A stretch of DNA of 64,000 bases, taken from NCBI GenBank assembly GCA_965368185.1, contig CBDULZ010000012.1, forward strand, positions 1 to 64,000, written 5' to 3'. A program made the translations under genes and the position numbers. The notes beneath the pieces are model-generated. The model was given only the letters and a program-made list of their open reading frames with translations. It did not search any database and was not told where the DNA came from. This DNA comes from Kriegella sp965368185. Its GTDB lineage: Bacteria; Bacteroidota; Bacteroidia; Flavobacteriales; Flavobacteriaceae. Positions 28,705 through 38,200 of the stretch are shown piece by piece. Positions within the stretch are counted from its first letter, which is position 1. Every line of letters starts with the position of its first letter.

Positions 28705-29790
28705 ATGAAAAATACTGCCCTTACCGCCACACACGAAGCCCTAGGTGCAAAAATGGTTTCTTTTGCCGGTTACAATATGCCTGTTTCCTATGAAGGTGTA
28801 AATGTCGAACATGAAACCGTACGAAACGGTGTGGGGGTTTTTGATGTGTCCCATATGGGCGAATTTTTAATAAGTGGCCCCAAAGCTTTGGATTTAATAC
28901 AAAAGGTAACCTCCAACGACGCTTCTAAGTTGACTATCGGGAAGGCGCAATACAGTTGTCTGCCGAACGAAACTGGTGGAATCGTCGATGACCTCATCGT
29001 ATACCGTATAAAAGACGAGCAATATTTATTAGTGGTAAACGCATCGAACATCGAGAAGGACTGGAACCACATCTCTAAGTATAATGATGATTTTAAGGCC
29101 GATATGCGTAATATCTCAGAGGATTATTCTCTTTTGGCCATTCAAGGGCCGAAAGCTGTTGAGGCAATGCAAGCATTGACTTCTGTTGAGCTTTCAGCCA
29201 TCAAGTTCTACAATTTTGTTGTTGGAGATTTTGCAGGAATAGATCATGTAATCATCTCTGCAACCGGATACACCGGATCTGGTGGGTTCGAGATCTATTG
29301 CAAAAATGAAGAAGTAAAAAAGGTATGGGACAAAGTTTTCGAAGCTGGCGCATCGTATGATATAAAGCCAATTGGTCTCGCCGCACGCGATACCCTTCGA
29401 TTGGAAATGGGTTATTGCCTCTATGGAAACGACATCGATGACAAAACATCTCCTTTGGAAGCAGGATTGGGATGGATTACCAAGTTTACCAAAGATTTTG
29501 TTAATAACGAATCTTTGAAAAAGGAAAAAGAACAGGGCTCGAAACGAAAACTTATTGCATTTGTTTTAGATGAAAGAGGCATTCCCCGACACGATTATAA
29601 CATTGTAGATGCCCAAGGCGAAAAAATTGGTGTTGTTACTTCGGGTACCATGTCCCCTTCCTTGGGAAAAGGTATCGGACTTGGCTACGTTCCTACGGCT
29701 CTTTCTGCAATTGGCACTAAAATAAATGTGCAGATACGCAAGAATCTGGTTCCCGCAACCGTTGTAAAGTTACCTTTCTTTAGCGTATGA
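28705..29790 (+). CDS. gcvT: Aminomethyltransferase, glycine cleavage T protein
   Basis: A 361-residue T protein of the glycine cleavage system. It moves the aminomethyl group from the H protein to tetrahydrofolate, releasing ammonia. Family motifs are FAGYNMPVSYEG (about 20), FDVSHMGEF (about 48), SATGYTGSGGFEIY (about 186), RDTLRLEMGYCLYGNDI (about 232) and the C-terminal VTSGTMSPSLGKGIGLGY. Length is normal. gcvH and gcvP are not adjacent, as is usual in Bacteroidota. Its stop overlaps the glsA start by 4 bases (ATGA). Confidence 0.97.
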   Translation: MKNTALTATHEALGAKMVSFAGYNMPVSYEGVNVEHETVRNGVGVFDVSHMGEFLISGPKALDLIQKVTSNDASKLTIGKAQYSCLPNETGGIVDDLIVYRIKDEQYLLVVNASNIEKDWNHISKYNDDFKADMRNISEDYSLLAIQGPKAVEAMQALTSVELSAIKFYNFVVGDFAGIDHVIISATGYTGSGGFEIYCKNEEVKKVWDKVFEAGASYDIKPIGLAARDTLRLEMGYCLYGNDIDDKTSPLEAGLGWITKFTKDFVNNESLKKEKEQGSKRKLIAFVLDERGIPRHDYNIVDAQGEKIGVVTSGTMSPSLGKGIGLGYVPTALSAIGTKINVQIRKNLVPATVVKLPFFSV

Positions 29791-30704
29791 GTATTGACTA
29801 TCAACAAATTTTGGACTCTATTGCCTCCGGCTGTCAGTTGACAGAAGATCGGGGTAAGGTGGCAACCTACATTCCAGAACTTGCTAAAGTCGAGCGCCAT
29901 AAATTCGGCATTCATTTGGTCGATGCCCAAAAAAATAATTACGGGGCAGGTAATTCCACTGAAAAATTCTCTATTCAAAGTATTTCCAAAGTTCTTAGCT
30001 TGGCCAAGGCCATTTCCATTGTAGGCGAAGACCTATGGGAACGCGTCGATGTAGAACCTTCAGGCGATCCATTTAATCATTTGTCGCTTTTAGAGCTAGA
30101 AAATGGGATACCGAGAAATCCGTTGATTAATGCGGGGGCAATCGTTGTTGCTGATATTCTAGTTTCTAGACTTTCGAATCCAAAGGTCGATTTTTTAGAA
30201 TTCATAAGAGAACTTGCCAATGATCGGGCCATCGATTTTGACAGCACCGTTGCAAAATCTGAAAAAGCAACCGGGTTCAGAAACTATGCCGCCGCCAATC
30301 TGCTAAAGTCATATGGCAATTTAAAAAATGATGTAGAAAACGTGTTGGATTTCTACTTTCACCAATGCTCGCTTCAAATGACATGCGAACAATTGACAAA
30401 AGTGTTCTTTATGTTCATGAACCGGGGTCTTTGCCAACGTGAACAAAAATATCTGACCCTCAGGCAAGTAAAGCGTATCAATTCTATTATGCTTACCTGT
30501 GGTTTTTATGATGAAGCGGGTGAGTTCGCCTTCGAAGTTGGTCTACCAGGCAAAAGTGGTGTGGGAGGAGGAATTGTTGCCGTGCTACCAGGTAAATACT
30601 GTGTGGCCACATGGTCCCCCGGGCTCAATCCGAAAGGAAACTCAAAATTAGGAATGGAAGCCTTGGAAAAACTAACCACTGCTACCGGTCAATCAATATT
30701 TTAA
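29787..30704 (+). CDS. glsA: Glutaminase A
   Basis: A 305-residue serine-dependent glutaminase hydrolysing glutamine to glutamate and ammonia. The catalytic motif SIQSISKVLSLA (about 65-76) has the Ser-x-x-Lys pair, and the conserved EPSGDPFNH, NPLINAGAI and GKSGVGGGI segments are present. It overlaps gcvT by 4 bases and is followed 3 bases later by a TTG-started epimerase gene, so the three are one operon. Confidence 0.95.
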   Translation: MSIDYQQILDSIASGCQLTEDRGKVATYIPELAKVERHKFGIHLVDAQKNNYGAGNSTEKFSIQSISKVLSLAKAISIVGEDLWERVDVEPSGDPFNHLSLLELENGIPRNPLINAGAIVVADILVSRLSNPKVDFLEFIRELANDRAIDFDSTVAKSEKATGFRNYAAANLLKSYGNLKNDVENVLDFYFHQCSLQMTCEQLTKVFFMFMNRGLCQREQKYLTLRQVKRINSIMLTCGFYDEAGEFAFEVGLPGKSGVGGGIVAVLPGKYCVATWSPGLNPKGNSKLGMEALEKLTTATGQSIF

Positions 30705-30707
30705 CTA

Positions 30708-31532
30708 TTGCAGTCAAAAAAAATACTCATATTAGGTGGAAGCGGGTTTTTAGGGAATGCACTCTATAAAGAACTCAACAACTACTATGACACCTATGCC
30801 ACCTATAATTCGGCCCGCAGGAGTTTCGAAGACAATCAAAAATTCATTAAATACGACATGCAGGAGGACGATGTAGTTCAACTGTTGGAAAAAATAGACC
30901 CTCAATATATTATATCGGCCTTACGAGGTAATTTTGCCTCGCAGATACAAGCACATCGACATATTGCCGAATATTTAGTAAAAAAGGATAATTGTAAACT
31001 GTACTTTATTTCGTCAGCGAATGTTTTCGATGCTTATAGCAAATATCCTTCCTATGAAAATGATAAAACCTTGTCAGAGAGTGTTTTCGGTAGATTTAAA
31101 ATAAAAATCGAAAACATGTTGTTACGTCTGCCCAAAAAGAAAATGGCCATTCTTCGCGTGCCTATGGTCTTCGGAAATGGCTCTCCTAGAATAAAACAGA
31201 TGAAGCAGGCCATTTGGGGCAATGAACCTGTGGAAGTTTTCCCAAATTTAGTAATGAACGTGACCAATGATGACAAATTCACCCAACAAATTCACTATTT
31301 GATCAATAGAAACAAAACGGGGATATTTCATTTGGGCAGCAATGATTTGGTACACCATGAAGACTTTGTTTCCGAAGTTGTAGACCGCATAGGCCACTTT
31401 AATCCTATCTATAAACGCATTTATACCACCAATGATGAACGGTATCTTGCCGTTCTTCCCAAAGATAACCTTCTTCCAAAAAATTTACAATTCAGTAGTC
31501 AAGACGTCATAAATCATCATATTTCAGGTTAG
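30708..31532 (+). CDS. NAD-dependent epimerase/dTDP-4-dehydrorhamnose reductase-like protein
   Basis: A 274-residue short-chain (extended SDR) protein. The Rossmann motif KKILILGGSGFLGNALY is at residues 4-20. The usual YxxxK appears degenerate: DAYSKYPSYENDKTLSE lies where the active-site segment is expected. It resembles RmlD-like sugar-nucleotide reductases, but its substrate is unknown. The only sensible start is TTG 30708, three bases after the glsA stop; the next in-frame ATG would remove the Rossmann motif. Confidence 0.8.
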   Translation: MQSKKILILGGSGFLGNALYKELNNYYDTYATYNSARRSFEDNQKFIKYDMQEDDVVQLLEKIDPQYIISALRGNFASQIQAHRHIAEYLVKKDNCKLYFISSANVFDAYSKYPSYENDKTLSESVFGRFKIKIENMLLRLPKKKMAILRVPMVFGNGSPRIKQMKQAIWGNEPVEVFPNLVMNVTNDDKFTQQIHYLINRNKTGIFHLGSNDLVHHEDFVSEVVDRIGHFNPIYKRIYTTNDERYLAVLPKDNLLPKNLQFSSQDVINHHISG

Positions 31533-31631
31533 ATCCGTGTCCATATAAGTATATTTTGGATGCATATCATTGCCGACCTAGCACCGGCTCGTAATTTTAG
31601 TAACTTTAATTTAACTAAAAATACGCCAAAG

Positions 31632-32348
31632 ATGAATGAGGGTAAGATAGATTTCGGTGAACTCAAAGCCGTTTACATTAACTGCACTTTAAAAAAATCA
31701 CCTCGACAGAGCCATACACAAGGCCTGATTGATGTTTCTCAGAAAATAATGGAGAAGGAAGGGGTTTCGGTGAAGACGATTCGCGCCGTTGACCATGCGA
31801 TTGCCTATGGAGTTCAACCAGACATGACCAAGGAAGGAGCCGATCAAGATGAATGGCCTCAACTATTCAAGACAATTTTTGCCGCTGATATCTTAATTTT
31901 GGGCACTCCTATTTGGCTGGGCGAGCGCTCATCGATATGTACAAAAGTAATTGAACGCCTTTATGCCATGTCAGGAAAACAGAACGACAAAGGGCAATAC
32001 CTGTTTTACGGTAAGGTTGGAGGAACTATAATAACAGGTAATGAAGATGGTGTAAAACACTGTGCTATGGGCATTTTATACGCATTACAACACCTAGGAT
32101 ACTCTATTCCCCCCCAAGGTGATTGTGGCTGGATCGGTGAAATCGGCCCTGGCCCCAGCTACTTAGATATAGAATCGAATGCCGCGGATAACGATTTCAC
32201 CAATAGAAATACTACATTTATGACCTATAATCTATTACATTTGGCGAATATCTTAAAAGAGAAAAAGGGGTATCCGAGCTACGGAAATTCACGAAAGGCT
32301 TGGGATGCCGGTTCGCGATGGGCATTTGAAAATCCGAAATATAGATAA
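31632..32348 (+). CDS. Flavodoxin-like NADPH-dependent FMN reductase family protein
   Basis: A flavodoxin-fold protein of about 238 residues, likely binding FMN and reducing quinones or other acceptors. It has AVYINCTLKKSPRQSHTQGL (phosphate-binding loop region), ADILILGTPIWLGERSSICTKVIERLY (the typical TPiw motif) and GGTIITGNEDGVKHC. The longest frame starts at 31560, but family alignments usually begin near KAVYINCTLK and a spacer-like AT-rich stretch precedes 31632, so I chose that ATG. The short gap to the next gene suggests co-transcription. Confidence 0.82.
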   Translation: MNEGKIDFGELKAVYINCTLKKSPRQSHTQGLIDVSQKIMEKEGVSVKTIRAVDHAIAYGVQPDMTKEGADQDEWPQLFKTIFAADILILGTPIWLGERSSICTKVIERLYAMSGKQNDKGQYLFYGKVGGTIITGNEDGVKHCAMGILYALQHLGYSIPPQGDCGWIGEIGPGPSYLDIESNAADNDFTNRNTTFMTYNLLHLANILKEKKGYPSYGNSRKAWDAGSRWAFENPKYR

Positions 32349-32376
32349 CGAAAAACCAAAAAACAAGTATAAAACA

Positions 32377-32664
32377 ATGGAAAAATTATCAGAAAGAACC
32401 ATAGAAGAACGCCTAGACAAAATTGAGGGCTGGGAATATGTGAATGGCGCAATTGAGACTACATTTGAATTCAAAGATTTTAGGGAAGCTTTTGCAACTA
32501 TGACCCATATTGCCTTTGAATGTGAAGTACAAGGTCATCACCCCGATTGGAACAATGTGTACAATACGTTGAACATACGTTTAAGTACGCATGATGCCGG
32601 GGGAGTTACCGAAAAAGATTTTATATTGGCCCACGCTATCGAGAAGATTATTGAAAACGCATAG
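32377..32664 (+). CDS. 4a-hydroxytetrahydrobiopterin dehydratase
   Basis: A 95-residue pterin-4a-carbinolamine dehydratase, which regenerates the pterin cofactor of aromatic amino acid hydroxylases. Diagnostic residues are the central histidines: THIAFECEVQGHHPDWNNVYNTLNIRLSTHDAGGVTEKD. Length is typical. A longer frame from 32305 lacks a good start and runs through the preceding gene. A strong terminator follows. Confidence 0.93.
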   Translation: MEKLSERTIEERLDKIEGWEYVNGAIETTFEFKDFREAFATMTHIAFECEVQGHHPDWNNVYNTLNIRLSTHDAGGVTEKDFILAHAIEKIIENA

Positions 32665-32693
32665 AAAATGGCATACCCAAAATGCCTTTAGCA

Positions 32694-32729
32694 ACAAGCC
32701 CGCCTCACTATTGGCGGGCTTGTTTTTTA
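32694..32729 (+). terminator. Intrinsic terminator after the pterin dehydratase gene
   Basis: ACAAGCCCGCC pairs perfectly with GGCGGGCTTGT around an 8-base loop and is followed by TTTTTT. Confidence 0.92.
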
Positions 32730-32803
32730 ACGACGGCAAAACCACTTAGACACCCGTTTAAAACAAAACCGGCAGTATCTTGACACTTCCCAAGGCACCT
32801 TTA

Positions 32804-32832
32804 TTTTTGGTTCTTAAATTTTATTAAATTTG
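32804..32832 (+). promoter_or_regulatory. Promoter of yebC
   Basis: TTTTTG (32804-32809) and TAAATTTG (32825-32832) match the -33 and -7 elements of Bacteroidota. The 15-base gap is a little short. The -7 box lies about 30 bases before the yebC ATG. Confidence 0.5.
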
Positions 32833-32861
32833 TCGACATCAATTTAATGCAAAGATAAACT

Positions 32862-33572
32862 ATGGGAAGAGCTTTTGAATTTCGAAAAGCACGTAAAATG
32901 AAACGATGGGCGGCTATGTCAAAAGCTTTTACCCGTATCGGAAAAGATATTGTGATGGCCGTAAAGGAAGGTGGTCCAGATCCAGATGCAAATTCGAGAT
33001 TGCGGGCGGTAATACAGAACGCCAAATCGGTCAATATGCCCAAAGACAATATTGAACGGGCCATTAAAAGAGCTTCCGACAAAAGTCAGGGCGATTATAA
33101 AGAAGTACTTTTTGAGGGATATGCGCCACATGGAATTGCAATTCTTATTGAAACGGCAACCGATAACAACACCCGTACGGTAGCCAACATACGTAGTTAT
33201 TTTAACAAATGTGACGGCAGTCTGGGTACCTCCGGTTCCGTAGAATTCATGTTCGACCATACCTGTAACTTCCGTATACCTGCCGAGGGCATCGATCCAG
33301 AGGAACTGGAACTCGAAATGATTGATTTTGGTGCAGAGGAGGTTTTTGAAGATGAAGATGGGCTATTGATTTATGCGCCCTTTGAAAGCTACGGTGCCAT
33401 TCAAAAAGAATTGGAAAATCGCAGTATTGAAATATTGTCCTCGGGTTTTGAGCGTATTCCACAAGTTACGAAAGAGTTGAATGAAGAGGAAGTTGCCGAT
33501 GTAGAAAAATTGTTAGAAAAAATCGAAGAAGACGATGATGTACAGAACGTATATCATACCATGCAGGAATAA
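32862..33572 (+). CDS. yebC: YebC/PmpR-family protein
   Basis: A 236-residue YebC/PmpR-family protein. Family members have been described as DNA-binding regulators and, for some, as ribosome-associated factors easing proline-stalled translation. The start MGRAFEFRKARKMKRWAAMSKAFTRIGKDI is the family N-terminus (a flavobacterial variant of MAGHSKW). PDANSRLRAVIQNAKSVNMPKDNIERAIKRA and YEGYAPHG-type FEGYAPHGIA follow. It is the last housekeeping gene before the integrase, and its 3' end may mark the island boundary. Confidence 0.95.
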   Translation: MGRAFEFRKARKMKRWAAMSKAFTRIGKDIVMAVKEGGPDPDANSRLRAVIQNAKSVNMPKDNIERAIKRASDKSQGDYKEVLFEGYAPHGIAILIETATDNNTRTVANIRSYFNKCDGSLGTSGSVEFMFDHTCNFRIPAEGIDPEELELEMIDFGAEEVFEDEDGLLIYAPFESYGAIQKELENRSIEILSSGFERIPQVTKELNEEEVADVEKLLEKIEEDDDVQNVYHTMQE

Positions 33573-33652
33573 GTAGCATTAAACCTTACACCTACTACTA
33601 TAACACTGTTTTTCAACAACTCATAAAAAGTTTATATTCCTTTATTTTTGTT

Positions 33653-33660
33653 TATATTTG
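33653..33660 (+). promoter_or_regulatory. Candidate -7 box of the integrase gene
   Basis: TATATTTG matches TAnnTTTG exactly, 34 bases before the integrase ATG. A -33 element is not obvious. The tandem repeat at 33669-33690 lies between this box and the start codon. Confidence 0.4.
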
Positions 33661-33668
33661 ATTGGTTT

Positions 33669-33690
33669 TCGAACTAATATCGAACTAATT
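33669..33690 (+). repeat. Tandem 11-mer directly before the integrase start
   Basis: TCGAACTAATA is repeated as TCGAACTAATT with an 11-base period, ending 3 bases before the ATG. Two similar tandem repeats lie at 9889 and 45912. They could be arm-type integrase sites or an autoregulatory operator. Confidence 0.5.
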
Positions 33691-33693
33691 AAA

Positions 33694-34884
33694 ATGAACC
33701 TTAATTTCTATCTTTCTTCTTACGTCAAGAAAAATGGCACGCAATTGATAAGGCTCAAGATGGAGACCTCTAATAGGGATGTACAATATTTAGATTCAGG
33801 AATCTCCGTTAGAAGAACTCAATGGGACGATAAAAGAAAAAAAATCAAGCGTCATCCTATAGAGGAAAAATTAAACACCAGTTTAAACACCCTTTTACTT
33901 TCACTTCAGAAACTGTATTATGAAAATGAGGGCATTTCAGCGAAAAGACTTCTTTTCCTTTACAAAAATGCCCAAAAGTACGACTCCAGTTCCTTCTTGG
34001 ATTTCTATCAACAGATAGTGGATGAGGCCAGACTAAAAGGAAAAATACGTACGGCCAATACCCAGCAGAAGTATATAAAAAAGTTGAAGGAGTTTGCAAA
34101 TCACGTTTCATTTTCAGATTTATCAGTTCAGTTTGCTAAAGATTATGAACAATGGATGCTTGAGAAAGGAAACAAAGTAAATACAGTTGCCTCCAACTTT
34201 AAATCGCTATATGCGGTTCTGAATAAGGCAGTTGCCATTGGCATCATCAAAATAAACCCAATAAAAGGTTATCAAATTGTTACCGAGAATACGGAGAAAG
34301 AATCCCTTACATTCGATGAAATCAAAAAGCTTTCAGATTTAGAAATTCCAGCGCATCACAAAGGGATGTCTAAGGCTAGGGATATGTTTTTATTTTCTTT
34401 TTTTACCGCCGGCATGCGCTTCTCCGACGTATGCCGACTCAAATGGGAAAATATCATCGGGAATGAGATTGTCTACACCATGGGAAAATCTAAAACTCGT
34501 GCCGGTGCGAAAAGAACTTTGCCAGTTACCCCTAAGGCAATCGATATAATAGAGAAATACAAAGGTAAGGATGAAACGTTCGTCTTCCCTCCACTCTATG
34601 GTATGGAAGACAAATCGGCCGAAGAAATTGAACATCGACTATATATTTCAAACAACGCTGCCAACCGATCATTGAGAATTGCGTGTAAAAAAGCAGGCAT
34701 TAAAAAAGGGGTGAGTATGCATATGGCCAAACATTCTTTTGCAGATTTCGCGGTAAAATCCAATACTGGAATATTGATGATTTCTAAACTATTGGGTCAT
34801 ACCAAATTATCAACAACCCAGCATTATTTAAAAGATTTCTATCACAAAGAGGAAGCGGAAGAAATGAATCGATTGTTTGGTTAG
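33694..34884 (+). CDS. Tyrosine site-specific recombinase (integrase)
   Basis: A 396-residue phage-type integrase that should insert and excise the adjoining island. Domains are an N-terminal arm-binding domain (LNFYLSSYVKKNGTQLIRLKM), a SAM-like core-binding domain (about 100-190) and the catalytic domain. The first catalytic arginine is in AGMRFSDVCRLKW. The second box reads HMAKHSFADF, with lysine in the position usually held by arginine, and the tyrosine box is LLGHTKLSTTQHYLKDFY. I chose ATG 33694 over the TTG at 33658. No matching att repeats were found within the window. Confidence 0.9.
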   Translation: MNLNFYLSSYVKKNGTQLIRLKMETSNRDVQYLDSGISVRRTQWDDKRKKIKRHPIEEKLNTSLNTLLLSLQKLYYENEGISAKRLLFLYKNAQKYDSSSFLDFYQQIVDEARLKGKIRTANTQQKYIKKLKEFANHVSFSDLSVQFAKDYEQWMLEKGNKVNTVASNFKSLYAVLNKAVAIGIIKINPIKGYQIVTENTEKESLTFDEIKKLSDLEIPAHHKGMSKARDMFLFSFFTAGMRFSDVCRLKWENIIGNEIVYTMGKSKTRAGAKRTLPVTPKAIDIIEKYKGKDETFVFPPLYGMEDKSAEEIEHRLYISNNAANRSLRIACKKAGIKKGVSMHMAKHSFADFAVKSNTGILMISKLLGHTKLSTTQHYLKDFYHKEEAEEMNRLFG

Positions 34885-35210
34885 CCGGCGATTCATCGTA
34901 GTCAATTTACGCTGCTCATTCATAAAAATCATCAATTAACACAACCATTTATTCTAAAATTAGAAGCTTCTACCTCTTTGAAAACCTTTAAGGACATTTA
35001 TATTCAAAACACTTTTCCAAAAGGTGCACTCTATAAAGAATTTAATATTTATTCAAGCAGGCTGATAACCGATGAAAGAATTGTACCCTAGTTAATGCTC
35101 TAACGTGTGCCATAATTGTGCTAAGTCGCGTAGATATTATAAGTCCATTTGACCGAAATGGGTGGCACCATTACTCCGAAATAACCACCAGTTCCCAAAT
35201 ATTAAATGTG
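34885..35210. other. Spacer between integrase and defence island
   Basis: It holds no accepted gene. Directly after the integrase TAG the same reading frame stays open to a stop near 35091 (about 68 codons), which may be chance or a relic of a longer protein. The convergent end of the nuclease-STAND gene lies at 35211. No clear terminator hairpin was seen. Confidence 0.35.
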
Positions 35211-38200
35211 CTAAGGCAACAAATCTTTAAATTCGTCAATTTTATCCTGAACAAAAATCATATATAATTTTTCTATTTCTGGAACCTTGGAAAGCACGTC
35301 TGATAGGCTAAATTGAGCCATATCTACATTGGTTAATTTATTTATGTCTTTACAAATTGACTTTAATTCTTCAAAATCAAATTTGGATTCGTTATCGGCG
35401 TTGTTAATTAAATGATCGCTCAATTTATCAATCCTTAGCTCTATTTCACGCCCAACATCGGTTAAGACTCCCTTTTGAATGTTGCTAAAATAATTTTGAA
35501 CTATGCCGTTACCAATTTCATCAACATTCTCAAAACTTAATTTAATCTGTTCTAGGTGTGTATCTAAATATTGCAGAGTAGCTATCGTTTGATAACATTC
35601 CTCATATAGTTTGATTTCCGGTATTATATCGTTCCAAAAGAAAATATCCTTTTCTCTTAGAAATTCTTTGTTTGTGTCCTTTGGGATATTAAATATTTCA
35701 AATAAGCTTGTAAACTCATAGCCCTCATTAACTTTGGTTTGAATATAACTTAGTTTTGAAGTAGAAACTTCAAAAAACTTGTCATGGATCGGTTTACCGT
35801 CGACTAGCTGAACAAGAGTTACAGTCTCAAATTTCAGGGATAAAATTAGGTTTTTCAAAGATGAATGATGGGTTGAACCGAAGATTGTTAAAATCAAATC
35901 GACGAAGGACCAAACCGCATCCATTGAATTTTCAATAGTTACGTTCAACAAAAAGATTAAATTTTTGTTATCAGTGTCTGTAATCAGTTCGCCGTAAAGA
36001 TTCGAACCTGAAAAGTGATTCCTAGTCTCTTTCAATATTCGTTTTCTTAAATCCAAAATAGTTTTTTCAAATCTCAATCGAGCTGATTTCAAAATACTTG
36101 GTTGGTATCTATGGGGAGAATAAAGAAATGCTTTCCAAATGGTTATATGAGTTAATAACAAATTCTTCTCCTTTTCTGCAAGAGTTAGCAATTCTTTTGA
36201 GTCATAGTACTTTTCAAACTTGTCGGCAAGTTCTTCTTGAAAAGCTACTTGGTTTTTGAAAGAATCACTCAAAATAACTTCGGTTAAGTTTCGCAGGTTT
36301 TCGTTTTCTATTTCTGCACCTTTGCCATTAAGTCTTTTTAACGAATTTGAAATTTCCTCATAAGAACGATTAATATAGTTGCTTATACTAGTAAAAAAGT
36401 CCCTTTTTATTGAGGTGAAATTTCTATATTTAAAAGCACTGTACGCAACCTTGACGTTTTTGTAGTCTTCTTTCTTTTTTATGTCGTCACCTAAATAACA
36501 CCACTTATCCGCAACACTTTTTGGCAGTTTTTGATTTTCCACTTCTGATAATGGCTGCTTTATTAAAGATTCATTTTCTATTAAGAACTTAAGACCATTA
36601 TTTTCGTTTTTAAAGTACATAACAATGCCCTTTCTGAACTCTAATAAAGCATTGTAATGTATTCTTCTGTCATCAAGTATTTTCTCTATGTATTCTTCCC
36701 AATTCTCCGTTCTGTATTGATAATCAACAAAATTGATAATCAAACGATTTAACCCGGTAAGAAAATGAAGGGGTAAATTTTCGATGGAAATGTTTTTTGA
36801 GGTAGGATCATGGTCTGAAACCATACCCGTAGGGTTGTAACCAATTCCATTAATTTGAAACTTATTTCTATCTGGAAAAGCTTGTCTCAACATATTTAAT
36901 ATCCTAGTTGTACTTTCATGAAATATGTTTGAAGAATCAATTAGGTTTTCAAAATCAACATCAATTATCCCGCCGTCTGAAAATTGTTTGTTTTCCAGCT
37001 TATTATCATGATAAGCTGTTGTTAAGTCAAAAAAGAATTTAGACGATATTTCTTTCCCATTATCAGTAAAAAATGGAATGTTAAAGAGTTTTCGGAAATT
37101 GGCTATGAAGATTTCCTCTATTTTAATCTTTAATTCCACTTTATCAATGAAATAGTTATATGATTTTAAACCTAAAAGGAATAAAGATTTAATCTCTATA
37201 TCTACTGTCCCACGTTCAAAAAATTCTAGTAAGTCATTTTCCTTAAGTGGTATGGTAGTTTGTAGTTTTAGATGCCCGAGCCAAAACAATAACTCACCGA
37301 GATTTTTATAATCATCCACTTCCGTCGGCGTTATGTCAATTTGACTGTAATTTTGCAGCCAAGAGTTACAATACTTAAAAACCTCATCTTTTGGTGTTAG
37401 TCGCGCGGTTAACCTCTCTATTTGTGCCTTCCTTTTATTAGGGCCTTCATGATTCTTGTGGAGAATATCAAGCAAATCAAGTTGGGATTTTGATGTCAGC
37501 ATCTCAGTGAAATCCACAAAAACAAATATCCACCAAGCACCTTTCAAAAGTGTATATGCATCTTCGAATACCTCTTGGTTTGTAATCAAAGTATAATCAT
37601 GAGCTCCTTTCCATAATAAAGAGTTAAAAGAATTAAGGAATCCCGCCCAGGATTTGAAATCAATTATACTTAGCCATTGTATGGAATCTTCAACCGCATA
37701 GCCATTCATGTAACTATTCAATAAGAACTTATGCAAATCATCTTCGTCAATTATATTCAATAAATTACTGATATACTGGTTTTTATCATCGAAATCATTA
37801 TTTTCAATTAAAATATCGTACAAAAGCTTAGATCGGATTGGGTGCAGACCGGTTAGAAATTTCTTGTTTCTTGAGTATTTTAATAGATATTCCTTTTCCA
37901 ACAATTGCACGTATGAATTGGAAAGGGTTCTATCTATTTTTAGAAATTTCAGAAGCTCTAGATAGTCAAGTTTAGCGCCATACGTATCAGCAATGCACAC
38001 ATATTTTAAAATCTTTAGTTCATCAACCTTTTTCTCTTTCTCCAGCCGACGTACTTGATTGTCTAACCTAATTCTTAGTGTATCTCCTTCATTAATTAGA
38101 TAAACGTATTCCAACAACATTTCGCCCATCCCAAATTCTAGCCAGGAGTCTTCAAAATCGGTAAACTTCAAATCAGTCCGATACGAGGAAAGAGAATCAT

